From Argyresthia goedartella (lineage: Eukaryota > Arthropoda > Insecta > Lepidoptera > Argyresthiidae): a DNA stretch of 64,000 nt. The notes under the pieces were generated by a model. It was not told the DNA's origin and searched no databases. It worked only from the letters and a program-made list of their open reading frames with translations. Below, piece after piece: positions 43,651 to 54,429 of the stretch. The stretch covers positions 21,755,231-21,819,230 of the forward strand of contig OX463815.1 in NCBI GenBank assembly GCA_949825045.1, given 5' to 3'. Made by a program: the position numbers and the translations under genes. Position 1 is the stretch's first letter. Every line of letters begins with the position of its first letter.

Positions 43651-43778
43651 CTGAGATCAACCCCTCTACTTTTTTAGTAACCAACATAATTTATTAGGTA
43701 ATCAAACAGGCAATGATTTATTTGGTAATAAATAAAATTGTACTCTTTTTATAATGTGTAAATAAAGGCTTATTTTTA
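43651..43778. other. Short AT-rich spacer
   Basis: No recognised feature. Confidence 0.4.
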
Positions 43779-44125
43779 AGCGATTACCAAAAACGCACCT
43801 ATTTTACTACCAATAAATTCGAAATGACTGCCAGAATGGATAAATATCCACCAAATTGTATTTGGATAAATGATAACCAAACTTATTTTTATGTTTTGTG
43901 TACCAATTTATGTTTATATGTGTTTATGCTTTAAGAATTTTTTGTTGTTCTTACATGTTCAACCTAATACGAAGGATAAAGGGTGCTTCGCTTCGCTCAC
44001 CCACCCCCTTTACCCTTCACCTAAGCTACCGCAGTATTTTGCCCTGATATTTTTTGCAACTTTTGGTGTTCATTTATCCATTTTGGGTAGGAAAAATTTT
44101 TTTTGGTGATCATTATATTTCTTGC
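43779..44125 (+). mobile_element. MITE family A, copy 2
   Basis: Starts 'cgattaccaaaaacgcacct' and ends 'tttttggtgatcattatatt'; aligned with 14204-14531 over its whole length. The module is at about 43945-44040. Its inner loop carries an extra 'caccc'. Confidence 0.75.
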
Positions 44126-45459
44126 CGTAAATAAATTGTTAATAGGATTTGAAAGGCCTTCGATACAGTAAGCCTTAAACTCAAACTCAAATTTATTGCA
44201 AATAGGCACTTAGTAATGTTTGTTTGAACTGGAACAAAATAACAACGTTAAGGTCGGGTAAGCCAAACAGCCATCTTTATCACACTTACATTTACGGCTG
44301 AAGGAATTGCCATATTTTATTTCGTTGCATTGATCCAAACTTGATTAAATAAATGACATTTGCCTATCAGGCCCTCATAAACCCACTTCTTACTTACTAG
44401 CATTATTGAGATCCATCGGTGTTTTCAAAACATTAAGTAGTAAAGTACAAAATTGCGATCCAATTGTTATAAATAGCTTAATAAAAATATTAAAAATGCT
44501 TACTTTACCACAGATAACACTTAACGTAATTAGTGAGATTGAAATTGAAACTCTTATAGTACCTTGTTAGATTAAATTAAATTTAAATGCAAGCGGTACA
44601 TACCCGCTTGCATCCGGCTACCCACTCACCTTTACTACTACTACACATTTAATTAGACCCGCATTTATTATCTGCTGAGTCTTATCTGTTTGTTTATGCT
44701 TTTTAGTTTACTGCAGTCGGGCTTTTTTGTATTTCTAATAACGATATTTATTTCCTGCTTTTATAGTTATTTCCTGCATTTTAGAAAAAAAATAAGAAAA
44801 ATCTTTAGATGTTAAGTTTACAACAAATGTTTATTATTCATAGCTTGTAAAAGATTAGTATATATTTCCGTACTCGACTTTAAAAGCCCTTTATTTTGAT
44901 ACCCCACTCGAGAATCTTGAGAAATGTTTTTTGGCCCGCACATTTTACCACACAAAATCCAATGTATTTAATTTAAAAGCACCCAGTGATTCTTGCGCAA
45001 TATATGATCAATACGAATCTAATAAAGTATTATTTAATAAAATTGGTCAATCCGTTGAGTAGTTACATGGGACTCCAGGAACAGACATATCAAACACACA
45101 TACAGGTCAAACACATAACCCTCCTTTTTTCGCTGCACTGCAGTCGGGTAAAACTCCAGTAACATCAGGCTTCAATAAACCGTTTTATTTCAGAAGTCAA
45201 TACGTTAACCTCATAAAGTTAGACAGAGTTACCACATTTATACCTTTGGTATTCGCAGTAGGATATTTGTGTTTTAGATTAATTAGTCCTTTGACTCACG
45301 TCTAATTGAACCAGTGTTTGTGTCAATTTGTGTCCTTTGAGAGCAGGGACTGAATTTGGTTTACTATAACTGTTGTATACCAGTTAGACCAACCGCTTTT
45401 TGAATGTGTACCAAACAAAATCCAACCGTACGGAAATCCGACCCTTTACCCTTTTAGAT
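44126..45459. other. AT-rich DNA, partly repeat-derived
   Basis: 'ctgcagtcgggcttttttg' near 44711 and 'ctgcagtcgggtaaaactcc' near 45139 look like related ends of a dispersed repeat covering about 44700-45155. No coding recognised. Confidence 0.35.
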
Positions 45460-45930
45460 TTTTATTTAGCCTGGGTGGTATCCCACGGCAGGGAAACGGC
45501 AGCCCCTATCTCAAAAACCTCACTGTCCCGATCCATCTCCGCCCAGTTCAGCCACAACTTGGACAGGTTGTCCCGCTATCGACGTCTCGGCCTGCCTCTA
45601 CGCCGGTTTCTGTCCGTGGGCACCCATTCGGTTGCAAGTCTCGCCCATTTGTGGATGCATGCGGCACAAGTGTCCAGCCCAGTCCCATGTCGGCCTAGCG
45701 GAGTTTACGCCAACGACCGCAATGCCGGCGATGGGGCGCAGTGTCGGTCAGCCTGACACCGGTTATACTTCGCTCCATCGCTCTTTGGCAAAACTTGAGT
45801 TTGGACTTCTGGTTTTCCGTCAGCGACCAAATTTGAGCACAGTCATACACATGTCGACGAGTTTACACATCAGTGGCAATGGAAGGTTGCCATTCTTCAC
45901 CTCCTTCATGGACCAGTAGCTCTTCCAGGC
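45460..45930 (-). pseudogene. RTE-type LINE, C-terminal RT fragment, broken
   Basis: On the minus strand: 'KLKFCQRAMERSITGVRLTD' near 45800, 'WAGHLCRMHP' near 45690, 'TEWVPTDRNRRRGRPRRR' near 45590, a stop, then 'RDNLSKLWLNWAEMDRDSEV' near 45530. This succession is diagnostic of the C-terminal domain of RTE-type RTs (RRWAGH-x-x-RM-x-P, RGRP-x-x-RW, W-x-x-x-A-x-D-x-x-x-W). At least two frameshifts are present. The GC-rich patch contrasts with its surroundings. Confidence 0.75.
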
Positions 45931-46929
45931 TTTTGATATGCGTCTATCGATTTATTTTTTTCTAGCTCAAGTAGATTCATCGAAATAGTGTATTTCCAGC
46001 CAATCAACCTCGACCCTCTGAGCTGCATGATGTCCGATTCATCATCAGATATCATGTAATTCTGAAATCTAAAAATTTCAATCCCTTTTGAAAATTTACC
46101 AATCTGTAGCTTTATCATGTAATATACCCTAGTCATGGTTGTTTATCTAGCTATAAAACAACTAAGCGCATGACAGGTAAGCGTTAATTGTAATAACGGA
46201 GGGAAAACCGGAACGGTGATTTATACCATATAGTACATTCTTAGTACATGCTAGTGACCTATAGTTACTTACGTATTGTAGAAGGGGTACAGGCACCGAA
46301 ACCGCAGTCGAGTCATGCGCCTAGTTGTGTTGGCCACCTAGTAGGAATTTCTATCGGAAACCCACAGAGGGAGGGCTATTTTCCATGAACCAAATTAATA
46401 TAACGATACCCTTTACTCAGACGACCGTTTTACTTTGTACGAAAGAAACCAAAATAGTTTTGACAGGACAGGTAGGATCATTTTCGCGTATAGTTTCAGT
46501 TATAACAGGCGATGGGGTAAGTATCGAAGTAATGATAGACAGTTTACCTACTTTCTTTATCGATATTTAAGGAGACTGGTATTTACCTTTGAGCTAATGA
46601 TCACTGTTTAAATAATGTAGATAAACAAAGTCGAAGTGAAAAATTATTTATATACTACGAAATAAATAAACAAAGTCTTTATATGTAATTATATGGTAAT
46701 ACACTGAATAACCAAATTCAAATACCTTGGCAATACCTGATTATCTAGTCATAGAGTGGGAGCGCAGCGCTTTGGCTGTTCGGGCAAATATGTTGGCTCG
46801 TAGATTTGCACGTTGTAAAAAGTCAGTAAAAGGCACACTGTCAATAATTCTACACCTGCAGACTATGGGTCAATTATACCCAAAATACTCTAAACAGCCT
46901 GTTTACTGTAGAAAGACCAATAGAGGTAT
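45931..46929. other. AT-rich intergenic DNA, no feature recognised
   Basis: The 81-codon frame at 46325-46570 contains no recognised motif; I do not call it a gene. Part near 46880 may be the start of the endonuclease fragment that follows. Confidence 0.4.
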
Positions 46930-47220
46930 CCTGTGTTGAGTTGGATAGCCATATTATTGTTTGTGTCTACAGACCTCCGAGGGATGAAAAAGGCCATGGC
47001 AATTTTGAAATATTCGAGAAAATTATGGAGGAGTTAAACTTTGTAATTACAGAAAAAAGTTAATTACTTGTGGCGATCTTAATGTAGATCTGTTTTTAGT
47101 TACAACACTGAAACGACGATTAATGACTCTGTTCAAATCAGTTAATTTATGTCATGTATTTCTGGAGCCGACTAGAATTACACTTACAATATTGTTTACA
47201 AAGTTATTGGTGCGGTTACT
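46930..47220 (+). pseudogene. LINE endonuclease fragment (CR1c-related)
   Basis: Reads 'VELDSHIIVCVYRPPRDEKG', then, after a shift, 'CGDLNVDLF' and 'FLEPTRIT'. These parallel 'VMSVYRPPDSS', 'CGDFNVNLL' and 'FLEPTRIT' in the endonuclease at 61257-62306. Frameshifts and stops are present. It abuts the GC-rich LINE that starts near 47335. Confidence 0.7.
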
Positions 47221-47638
47221 TTCACACTCCATGTACGTAACCAGGTGCATCCATAAGTTTGTATGTGGTATTGTTGTATGGGAGCCCCCTTAAATATTTA
47301 TTTTATCCTGTTTTTTAGTATTTGTTGCCAAGTGTCCCGTCAGAGGGCCACGGCTAGGGGTGTAGGGTCCGCTAAGGCGTCAGTCATAGCGGAGGGATGG
47401 GTCATGCTGACGGGGTAAGCTTCGGTGACTACGGCGGTGGGACCATGTCGCTGACACCTTGGTTCCCATCGTCCACAGAAGCGAGCTCCCGATGTCGCGC
47501 CAAGTACCAGCCCTATGCTCCTATATCTACTCGGTACTCCTTGCGACTGAAAGCTGTTCCAAGCGAGTAGGCGCGCCCAATTGTGCGGGCTCCGTGGAGG
47601 GTGGGAAATCGAGTAGACGAATCTCTATACATTTGGCC

Positions 47639-49258
47639 ATGGATCGTGTCAGGTCAAAAAACCCATCTGGAACGCTTCCAGCGGTGAAAACCGCAAGCGT
47701 CTCCAAACAGGTGCGAGAATCTGCCTCGGCAGATCCTCAAGCCTCAACTGGGCGCACTGCCACCATCAGTGACCTACCGGTGCAAACCGGTAGTGATTCC
47801 ACTCTGGAGGTTAGCTGCAAAAAGCCCGAAAGTGAGTCGAGAGGCAGGGCCACGGGGCAACCCGGTGCGCGGAGCCATTCGACAAACATCGCCGAGCATT
47901 TCGCCAGCGCCTGGACGACGGTTGGTCGAAAGGGTAAACCACCCAAGCAATCTTTGCAAGGGAAGGGCCCATCGACTAAACGTCCAGATACGGTGCAAAC
48001 CGGACCAGGGCGTAAGGCGAATCGTCGGTGGAAGAAAAAACAGCGTTTGGCTGCCACATCGGCCGCTGCCGGCGTAGATGGGGTTCCATCTGCCACGGTG
48101 ACGACCGATGGCGGTCCCGCTGTTAATACAGCTGGAGCTGCGGGTAAGGTGACCGGCTCCCGTGGTGTCAAAGGGGCAACCCTAGACTCAAACGGGGCTA
48201 AACCTACCGTAGCGTTCTCTGGTGGTCCAACTTCTAACAAGAAGTTGAAATCTGCCAAGAGATCCGGCAAAAACGAGCGCGCGGCTGCTAAGAGGGCTCG
48301 ACTAGAGGATAGTATTTCTCCTCGAGTGGAGCCTAAAAAGCAGTGCACGGAAGCGCGCAGAGCTGGGGTCACCTATGCTCAGAAGGTGAAATCTGACCAG
48401 TACATCGCCGTAACTGACGTCGCTACTGGTCATATTTCACAGGATCTGTCAACGCTCATCCTCAACGAGATTGATGACAAAATCTTGAGGGAAGCGTTGG
48501 CGGATCCAAGCAAGGAAAACCCCAAATTCGGTGGCAAGCCTCGTTACGAGAACGGCCACCTTAAACTGTTCGTGGAGGACGAGTACTCCCTGAACTGGCT
48601 GCGGGAGTGTGTCTCCGGTGTGTCTACACCATCCAACGTACAGTTGGTGGTGAAACGCCAATCGGAGATGGTCCGCAGGGTTCGATATGGGGTGCTCATA
48701 CCCAACGAACGAGGCAAGTGGAAGTCTGCGCCCGACGTCGGCGTAGTCCTCCACTTTATGAACAAGTGGGCACAGGTTGACCGATGGCTCCTCCAGAAAG
48801 TGGATGAGCAGCAGGACAACCTGTTTCTCATCACAGACGTCCCTGAAGATGTGGTGCCGACCCTGCTGGGAAGGGGCAGACAGCTCCTTTTTGGTAGTGG
48901 TTCGGTCTACCTCAAATTTCGGGGACTCGGTGGGAAATTTGTGAAGGAACCACCGGTGGTAGCGCAGACCAGCTCTAAGCTGGTCATCACTGGGGTTTCA
49001 TCAAGAACAGCCAAGCCCCAGAGTTCCACTCCAGAGCGGCAGCAAACAGGCCCCGATGCAGTCGGGGAAAGTTCTGCTGCTCAACCGCAGGACGAGCACG
49101 CGCACTGGGAGGCCATGCTGCTTGGTGAAGGCGATGAGCCAGAACCAGCAGTGGTGCCCTCTGAGGGCGAGGAGCTGTCCATGCGGCTGGAGGAGGAACT
49201 CGTCTTGGAGGTGGAGGAGGGGTTGACCAAAAATGGCGTCCCTCTCCCGCGATTGTAA
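47639..49258 (+). CDS. LINE ORF1 protein, DUF4780-like, intact frame
   Basis: About 539 residues from the chosen ATG at 47639 (context GGCCATGG). The frame is open further upstream with another ATG at 47492, but that part looks like leader. The N-terminal half is Lys/Ser/Gly/Ala-rich and basic, presumably RNA-binding ('RRWKKKQR'). The region after residue 240 ('VTYAQKVKSDQYIAVTD' ... 'LKLFVEDEYSLNWLRECV' ... 'LFGSGSVYLKFRG') resembles the DUF4780 domain of arthropod retroelement ORF1s. The acidic C-terminus is rich in Glu. Its stop at 49258 lies 26 bases inside ORF2. The long minus-strand frame opposite is a codon-bias shadow. Confidence 0.8.
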   Translation: MDRVRSKNPSGTLPAVKTASVSKQVRESASADPQASTGRTATISDLPVQTGSDSTLEVSCKKPESESRGRATGQPGARSHSTNIAEHFASAWTTVGRKGKPPKQSLQGKGPSTKRPDTVQTGPGRKANRRWKKKQRLAATSAAAGVDGVPSATVTTDGGPAVNTAGAAGKVTGSRGVKGATLDSNGAKPTVAFSGGPTSNKKLKSAKRSGKNERAAAKRARLEDSISPRVEPKKQCTEARRAGVTYAQKVKSDQYIAVTDVATGHISQDLSTLILNEIDDKILREALADPSKENPKFGGKPRYENGHLKLFVEDEYSLNWLRECVSGVSTPSNVQLVVKRQSEMVRRVRYGVLIPNERGKWKSAPDVGVVLHFMNKWAQVDRWLLQKVDEQQDNLFLITDVPEDVVPTLLGRGRQLLFGSGSVYLKFRGLGGKFVKEPPVVAQTSSKLVITGVSSRTAKPQSSTPERQQTGPDAVGESSAAQPQDEHAHWEAMLLGEGDEPEPAVVPSEGEELSMRLEEELVLEVEEGLTKNGVPLPRL

Positions 49259-52200
49259 AATCCTCCAAGCCAACCTCCAACACAGCCAAACTGCAACGGC
49301 CCAGTTAAGACGCTGGTTAGGGGCAAACAGCACTGCCGTGGCTCTGATCCAGGAGCCGTGGATCAACCGCGGTAGCATTCGAGGGCTCGCCAATTTGAGA
49401 GGTAAGCTTTTCGGTACAACTGATCACGATAACCCTAGAACGTGCATCATAACTACTAACAACATCCCAGCACAGCCATTAACAGAGTTCTGTTCCAGGG
49501 ACCTGTGTGCCATAAGGCTGCAACTGCCCGACACAGCTAGGTGCCGCGAGCTCGTGGTGGCCTCCGCCTACATGCCTGCGGAGGACAACCCGCCTCCACA
49601 CGACCTGTGCCGGCTGGTGGACCACTGCGAGAAGTCGGGCCTTCAGCTCATCGTTGGGGCCGACTCGAACGCGCATCACCCACTGTGGGGCATGCCAGAT
49701 ATGAACAGCAGAGGTAAGACACTTGTTGAATACCTATTTACTACAAACCTCAATGTGCTTAACATAGGTTCTGAACCAACTTTTGTTACCAAGCGGAGCA
49801 AAACTAACGTTGATATTACCCTGGCAACGGCGGACATATCCGACGACGTTGGGGGCTGGCATGTGTCCAACGAGGCGTCATGCTCTGATCATCGATGGAT
49901 ACGCTTCGAGATCAACGCAGTGTTCTCCCCAACTGTCCCTAAGAGAAACCCACGCAAGACTGACAGAACCAGGTACAGAGCTATCCTAGGTGAAAGACTT
50001 GCTTGGGCTGAGACTCTACCAGATCCGGAGGGACCCGAACAAATCGAACAACAGGTAACAGATTTTACAAATAGACTGCTACCATTCAACTTGCCCGCTT
50101 AGCACACCAGCGCCTACCAACATCAAGGGGCAGCCTTGGTGGGGTCCTGATCTAGATAGGATGCGTGCTAAGATCAGAAGACTGCTAAACAGGGCGATGA
50201 ACACCAGTGCTGATGAGGATTGGGACAACTATAAAGATGCCAAATCCAAGTACAAGAAACGACTACGGTTCAAAAGCAGCAACTCATGGAGGAAATTCTG
50301 CAGCGACATTGAAACCGTTGATCAAGCAAATCGGGTAAGGCGAATACTAGCTCAACAAGGCAACTCCAGGCTAGGGTCGCTTAAAAAACCCGATGGAACA
50401 TATACCTCTTCCACCACAGAAACACAGTCTCTTGTTGGAAACTCACTTTCCCGGAAGTAGAACTATTCAAGAGATTGTGTGGCCGGAAGAGGTTCACCAT
50501 GAAGCTGTCGACCACTTAGACATAACTAATAATATTATCACTGCTGACAAGGTGAGATGGGCCATTAAGCTTTAAACCTTTTAAATCAGCAGGACCAGAT
50601 GGAATCTTCCCAGCACTTCTACAGTGGGGTGGGGAACCCGTCATCAATATAATGGTCCGAATCATGAAAGCATGTCTTAGATTCGGATACGTTCCCAAAA
50701 GGTGGAGAGTAGTAAACGTAATTTTCATACCGAAGCCAGGAAGGAGCGACTACACTAACGCTAAATCTTTCAAGCCGATTAGTCACACCTCGTTCTTGCT
50801 TAAAACTCTCGAACGTTTGTGCGAGAGACACCTGAGAGATGCAGCGTTAAAACATATACCCTTACACAAGAATCAGCATGCATATAGTTTGGGTAAGTCT
50901 ACTGAATCGGCTCTCCATGCAGTTGTATCCACAATTGAAGAGGCGATTCAAAACAAATGCATCTGTCTTGGAACTTTTATTGATATAGAAGGTGCCTTTG
51001 ACAAGACGCAGTATAGCAGTATAAGTGCATCTCTAACAAGGCATGGGGTGTCAACAGCTGTAAACAACTGGGTCACAAACATGCTTAACAAACGTATCGT
51101 GCGTCTAGCTGGAGAGTCCCTATCGGCGGAGGTAGTGCGGGGATGCCCGCAGGGAGGAGTGCTCTCCCCGCTTCTGTGGAATCTGGTCATTAACGACCTG
51201 ATTACCAAGCTTAACGCTAATGGATACTACACCGTAGGATACGCCGACGATTTGGTAATCCTCATCACAGGTAAATTTGCGAGCACAGTATGCAACCTTA
51301 AACAAACAGCTCTTCGCATCGTGGAGCGCTGGTGTTTAGGATATGACCTGGCGGTTAACCCAACAAAAACGGTAATGGTCATGTTCACTAACAATAGGGC
51401 TCTTGGTAGGTATACCCTACCTAAGCTCTTTGGAACGGAACTCCAGCTAGCAACTGAGGTGAAGTACCTGGGCATAACCTTGGACAGCAAGCTCAACTGG
51501 AGTAGCCACATCGACAACAAACTAAAGAAGGCGAGTATTGCTTTCTGGCAGTGTCAGAGAATGGTGGGGAAAAAGTGGGGACTTTCTCCCAACATCATTC
51601 TTTGGCTGTACGTAACGGTGATCCGTCCTCTTGTCTGCTACGGAGCTGTGGTGTGGTGGACCAGGACCAAACTAACCACAATGGTAAGCAAACTCCAAAG
51701 CTTCCAAAGGCTGGCCTGCATGGCTATCACAGGTAGTATGAGAACTACTCCAACAGCAGCAATGGAGGCCATGCTGTGTCTTCCGCCACTCCAGCTGTAT
51801 ATTAAGCAGGAGGCCGCGTCATCTGCGGTGAGACTCAACACCTTAGGACTTTGGAGGAAAAACAGGACCTCACACACCGCCATCCTAGGGGAAGTTTACA
51901 AAAAAATTCCCATCTCTATGGCTTGCAGTGACAGAATCCCTAAACAATTTGTTTTTGACAAAAAATACAATATACAGTTACGTGAAGACCATCGGGTTGA
52001 GGGGCTCGACGTTAAAGAGCTCAGAATTTTTACCGATGGTTCAAAAACTGAAGCAGGCACTGGTTCAGGCACCTTCTCGGAGGACCTAAACATCAAGATA
52101 GCCATTCCACTGGGTGCCCATAATACTGTCTTTCAAGCTGAATGCATGGGCATCATCTCGGCCGCTAATGCCATAGCATCGAGAAAGGTAAGAGATTCCT

Positions 52201-52847
52201 CCATTCGAATCCTCTCGGATAGCATGGCCGTCCTACAAGCCCTAAATAGCAACACTATTAACTCAGGGCTAATCTACGAGTGTCACAAACGACTAATGGA
52301 GGTATGTCAACACAACCGCGTAATCCTTCAAAGGATAAAAGGACACAGCGGATCAAGAGGTAACGATGCAGCGGATGAGTTGGCGCGTAAAGGATCTAGC
52401 TTGACAGCGTATGGTCCCGAACCTATCATCCCTCTTCCCTTCAAGATGGTACGCTCATTTCTGAGAGAGTCGACCAGGAATGATCATGCCACTCTTTGGA
52501 CAAACCATGAGGAGTGCAGGCAGGCTAAGCTGGCCTTGCCGTCCCCTAGCGCTAGGCTGGCTAAGACCTTGCTTCGACTTAGTAGGCCGCGCATGCGACT
52601 GGTAACTGCAGCACTTACTGGCCATGGTTTTTTTAATAAACATCTATATGTCCTAGGTGTTACCGACAGCCCCCTTTGCAGAGCCTGCTTGGAGGCAGAA
52701 GAAACGGCTGCTCACGTCCTCATGGAGTGCACAGGAGTAGCGGACTACAGGGCTAAACACCTCGGTCAATCGAGGGACCTTCCAGGGATAGTCGGTAACG
52801 TAAAGGGCCTACTGGCGTTCCTGGAGGAGTCGGGTTGGCTCGAATGA
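49233..52847 (+). pseudogene. LINE ORF2: endonuclease, RT, RNase H, zinc finger; frameshifted linker
   Basis: Starts at ATG 49233, overlapping ORF1 by 26 bases. Endonuclease at 49233-50000: 'ILQANLQHSQTAT', 'LIQEPW', 'VASAYMPAED', 'VGADSNAHHPLWG', 'SDHRWI'. A stop at 50100 and frame changes around 50160, 50400 and 50580 break the linker. RT from about 50580: 'SAGPDGIFP', 'FIDIEGAFDKTQ', 'GCPQGGVLSPLLW', 'VGYADDLVILI'. RNase H from about 52020: 'IFTDGSKT', 'FQAECMGI', 'ILSDSMAVLQAL', 'KGHSGSRGNDAADELA'. C-terminal knuckle 'CRACLEAEETAAHVLMEC'. The last 731 codons are uninterrupted and keep the catalytic residues. The few early lesions suggest recent inactivation. Confidence 0.9.
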
Positions 52848-52979
52848 TGTCGCATTCCCACCCACACGCAAAGTAGGCGCTTTCGTCGTCGAGTTGCGGA
52901 AACCAGCCCGTCTTACAATTGAAAATTGACAATAGTATTTGTTGTTATAGCGGCAACAGAAATACATAATCTGTGAAAA

Positions 52980-53075
52980 TTTCAACTCTCTAGCTAGCTA
53001 GGTTCTTGAGATACAGCCTGGTGACAGACGGACGGACGGACCGACGGACAGCGAAGTCTTAGTAATAGGGTCCCG
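52980..53075 (+). repeat. GACG microsatellite in a common lepidopteran repeat end
   Basis: 'gttcttgagatacagcctgg', then a GACG run (about 53027-53048), then 'agcgaagtcttagtaatagg'. From memory this block recurs widely in Lepidoptera. Here it sits in or just past the LINE 3' UTR. Confidence 0.5.
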
Positions 53076-53884
53076 TTAGCTACAAGTTTTAACGAATATT
53101 TTTGAGAAACGGTATTACTGTCACACGTGTAAATAATAACTTGTGATTGTTAATTTATTTGTGATTTGTATTCTGGGCTTGGTCTAAGTGCAGTTTTGTA
53201 TAAGTTTACTGGTATACAAGCGTTACTATGCTTACTCACTTGTATTACAGGGATTGTATCTTTCGTGCAACGGCCCCGCGTGCGCCGCGAAGGCGGACGG
53301 CGAATGCGTACATTTTTGGATTCAAATAAAAAAATATTTTTTTCACACCTTTCATTCTGAAAAGTAAGTTTACAACGACGAGAGGGAGCAAAATGCTACT
53401 TTTGTGTTTCAGCTACGTTTTCAATTTATTAATTGCCATGTAGCATGAACACAGATCTTAATAAAATCATCGATTGTAATTTCATCGTTATCGATTAAAA
53501 ACGAACATGTTTCAAGTTTTAACTTTAACAACGTTATGTTTTTTTTTTTTATATTTAAAAAATTTACACTATATATTATAAGTTTATTAAAATCAAAACT
53601 ATCGATGACTGTTATTGTGATATAATAAATATTGATAACCGATATCATTGTAATATTCGATTCAATTATTTTTACACATTGGTAAAAGTAGCACAGGAAT
53701 ATTTTATATACCTTGCCCTAATCTTTCACAATCCGCCATTATAAAAAAAAGTTTTGTTTTCGTTGTTCGATTACTGTAAAAGTGGTGAAAATATAGTTCA
53801 AAGTATAGTTATTTCATTATTTTTAGAGCATTTTATTTCAATTTTCCTCATAGTCAACACAGAAAAGTTGCAAATGTCACTCAG
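53076..53884. other. AT-rich non-coding DNA, possibly half of a MITE
   Basis: 'gagggagcaaaatgctactt' at 53382 is inverted against 'cattttgctcccttgac' at 54004-54020 (about 13 matching bases), which could mark a 640-bp element 53382-54018. The remainder is AT-rich with poly-T runs. Confidence 0.4.
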
Positions 53885-54012
53885 GAGCAAATTATTTTCG
53901 TCATGGACGTTAACGCTTTAATCCTTCGTTACGCTCAGGATTCTAACTTAGAATCCCTCGCGTCACTCTGGATTCAATAAACTGCCCTCGCCGTTAACAC
54001 AACATTTTGCTC
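53885..54012. repeat. 128-bp imperfect palindrome
   Basis: The arms begin 'gagcaaat/aatgttgt' and converge on AGGATTCTAA-ct-TTAGAATCC. Shared blocks in both arms are GAGCAAA, GTTAACG, AATCC and the 9-10 central bases. It is the right end of the possible element noted at 53382. Confidence 0.65.
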
Positions 54013-54164
54013 CCTTGACACACGAATAACAATTGTAGGTCGGTAGCTCGATCACGCGACACCGGAACATTAAATTTCACCCTTTCGCGGATATGTACAC
54101 AACCGACGAAGACGGCACAAGTTCACCTCACTTGTATCATTAAGCGGCGATTGTTCTATCACAA
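54013..54164. other. Short spacer, no feature recognised
   Basis: Nothing recognised between the palindrome and the LINE tail. Confidence 0.4.
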
Positions 54165-54429
54165 AATAAATTTCATTTCATTTCATTTCATTTATTGATT
54201 GCATACATGTGGTACATAAGATGTCAAATAACAAATAAAGACCCTAACATGTGCCCTGCTAGGGCATTGCAAACATAGTTTTAAAATAAAAACTTAAACA
54301 TAAGATAGTAATCTACTTCCTATGGTACAATATCTTAATTTTATAGAAATCTTTCTTTTCTTTATAACAAACTATAAACGTAGTAGAAATAAAAAGTTTA
54401 TAAAATTTTAACATTTAACAAATTTTACT

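Larger units (their letters stand above)
47335..53100 (+). mobile_element. Near full-length LINE with RNase H (LOA/I-like)
   Basis: 5' UTR from about 47335 ('tcagagggccacggctaggg'), ORF1, ORF2 with endonuclease, RT, RNase H and terminal zinc finger, then a short 3' UTR. RNase H downstream of RT places it in the LOA/I/R1-type group, not CR1 or RTE. GC content is much higher than the surroundings. Only ORF2 around 50.09-50.58 kb is broken, so it is among the younger insertions here. The exact 3' end is unclear because a common repeat ('gagatacagcctggtgacag') lies at 53018. Confidence 0.85.

Noticed and set aside
46325..46570. 81-codon frame as a small gene
   Set aside because: No recognisable family, flanked by transposon debris.
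47737..48372. 211-codon open frame on the minus strand
   Set aside because: Lies opposite the intact LINE ORF1; GC-rich codon bias creates the shadow and it has no recognisable domain.
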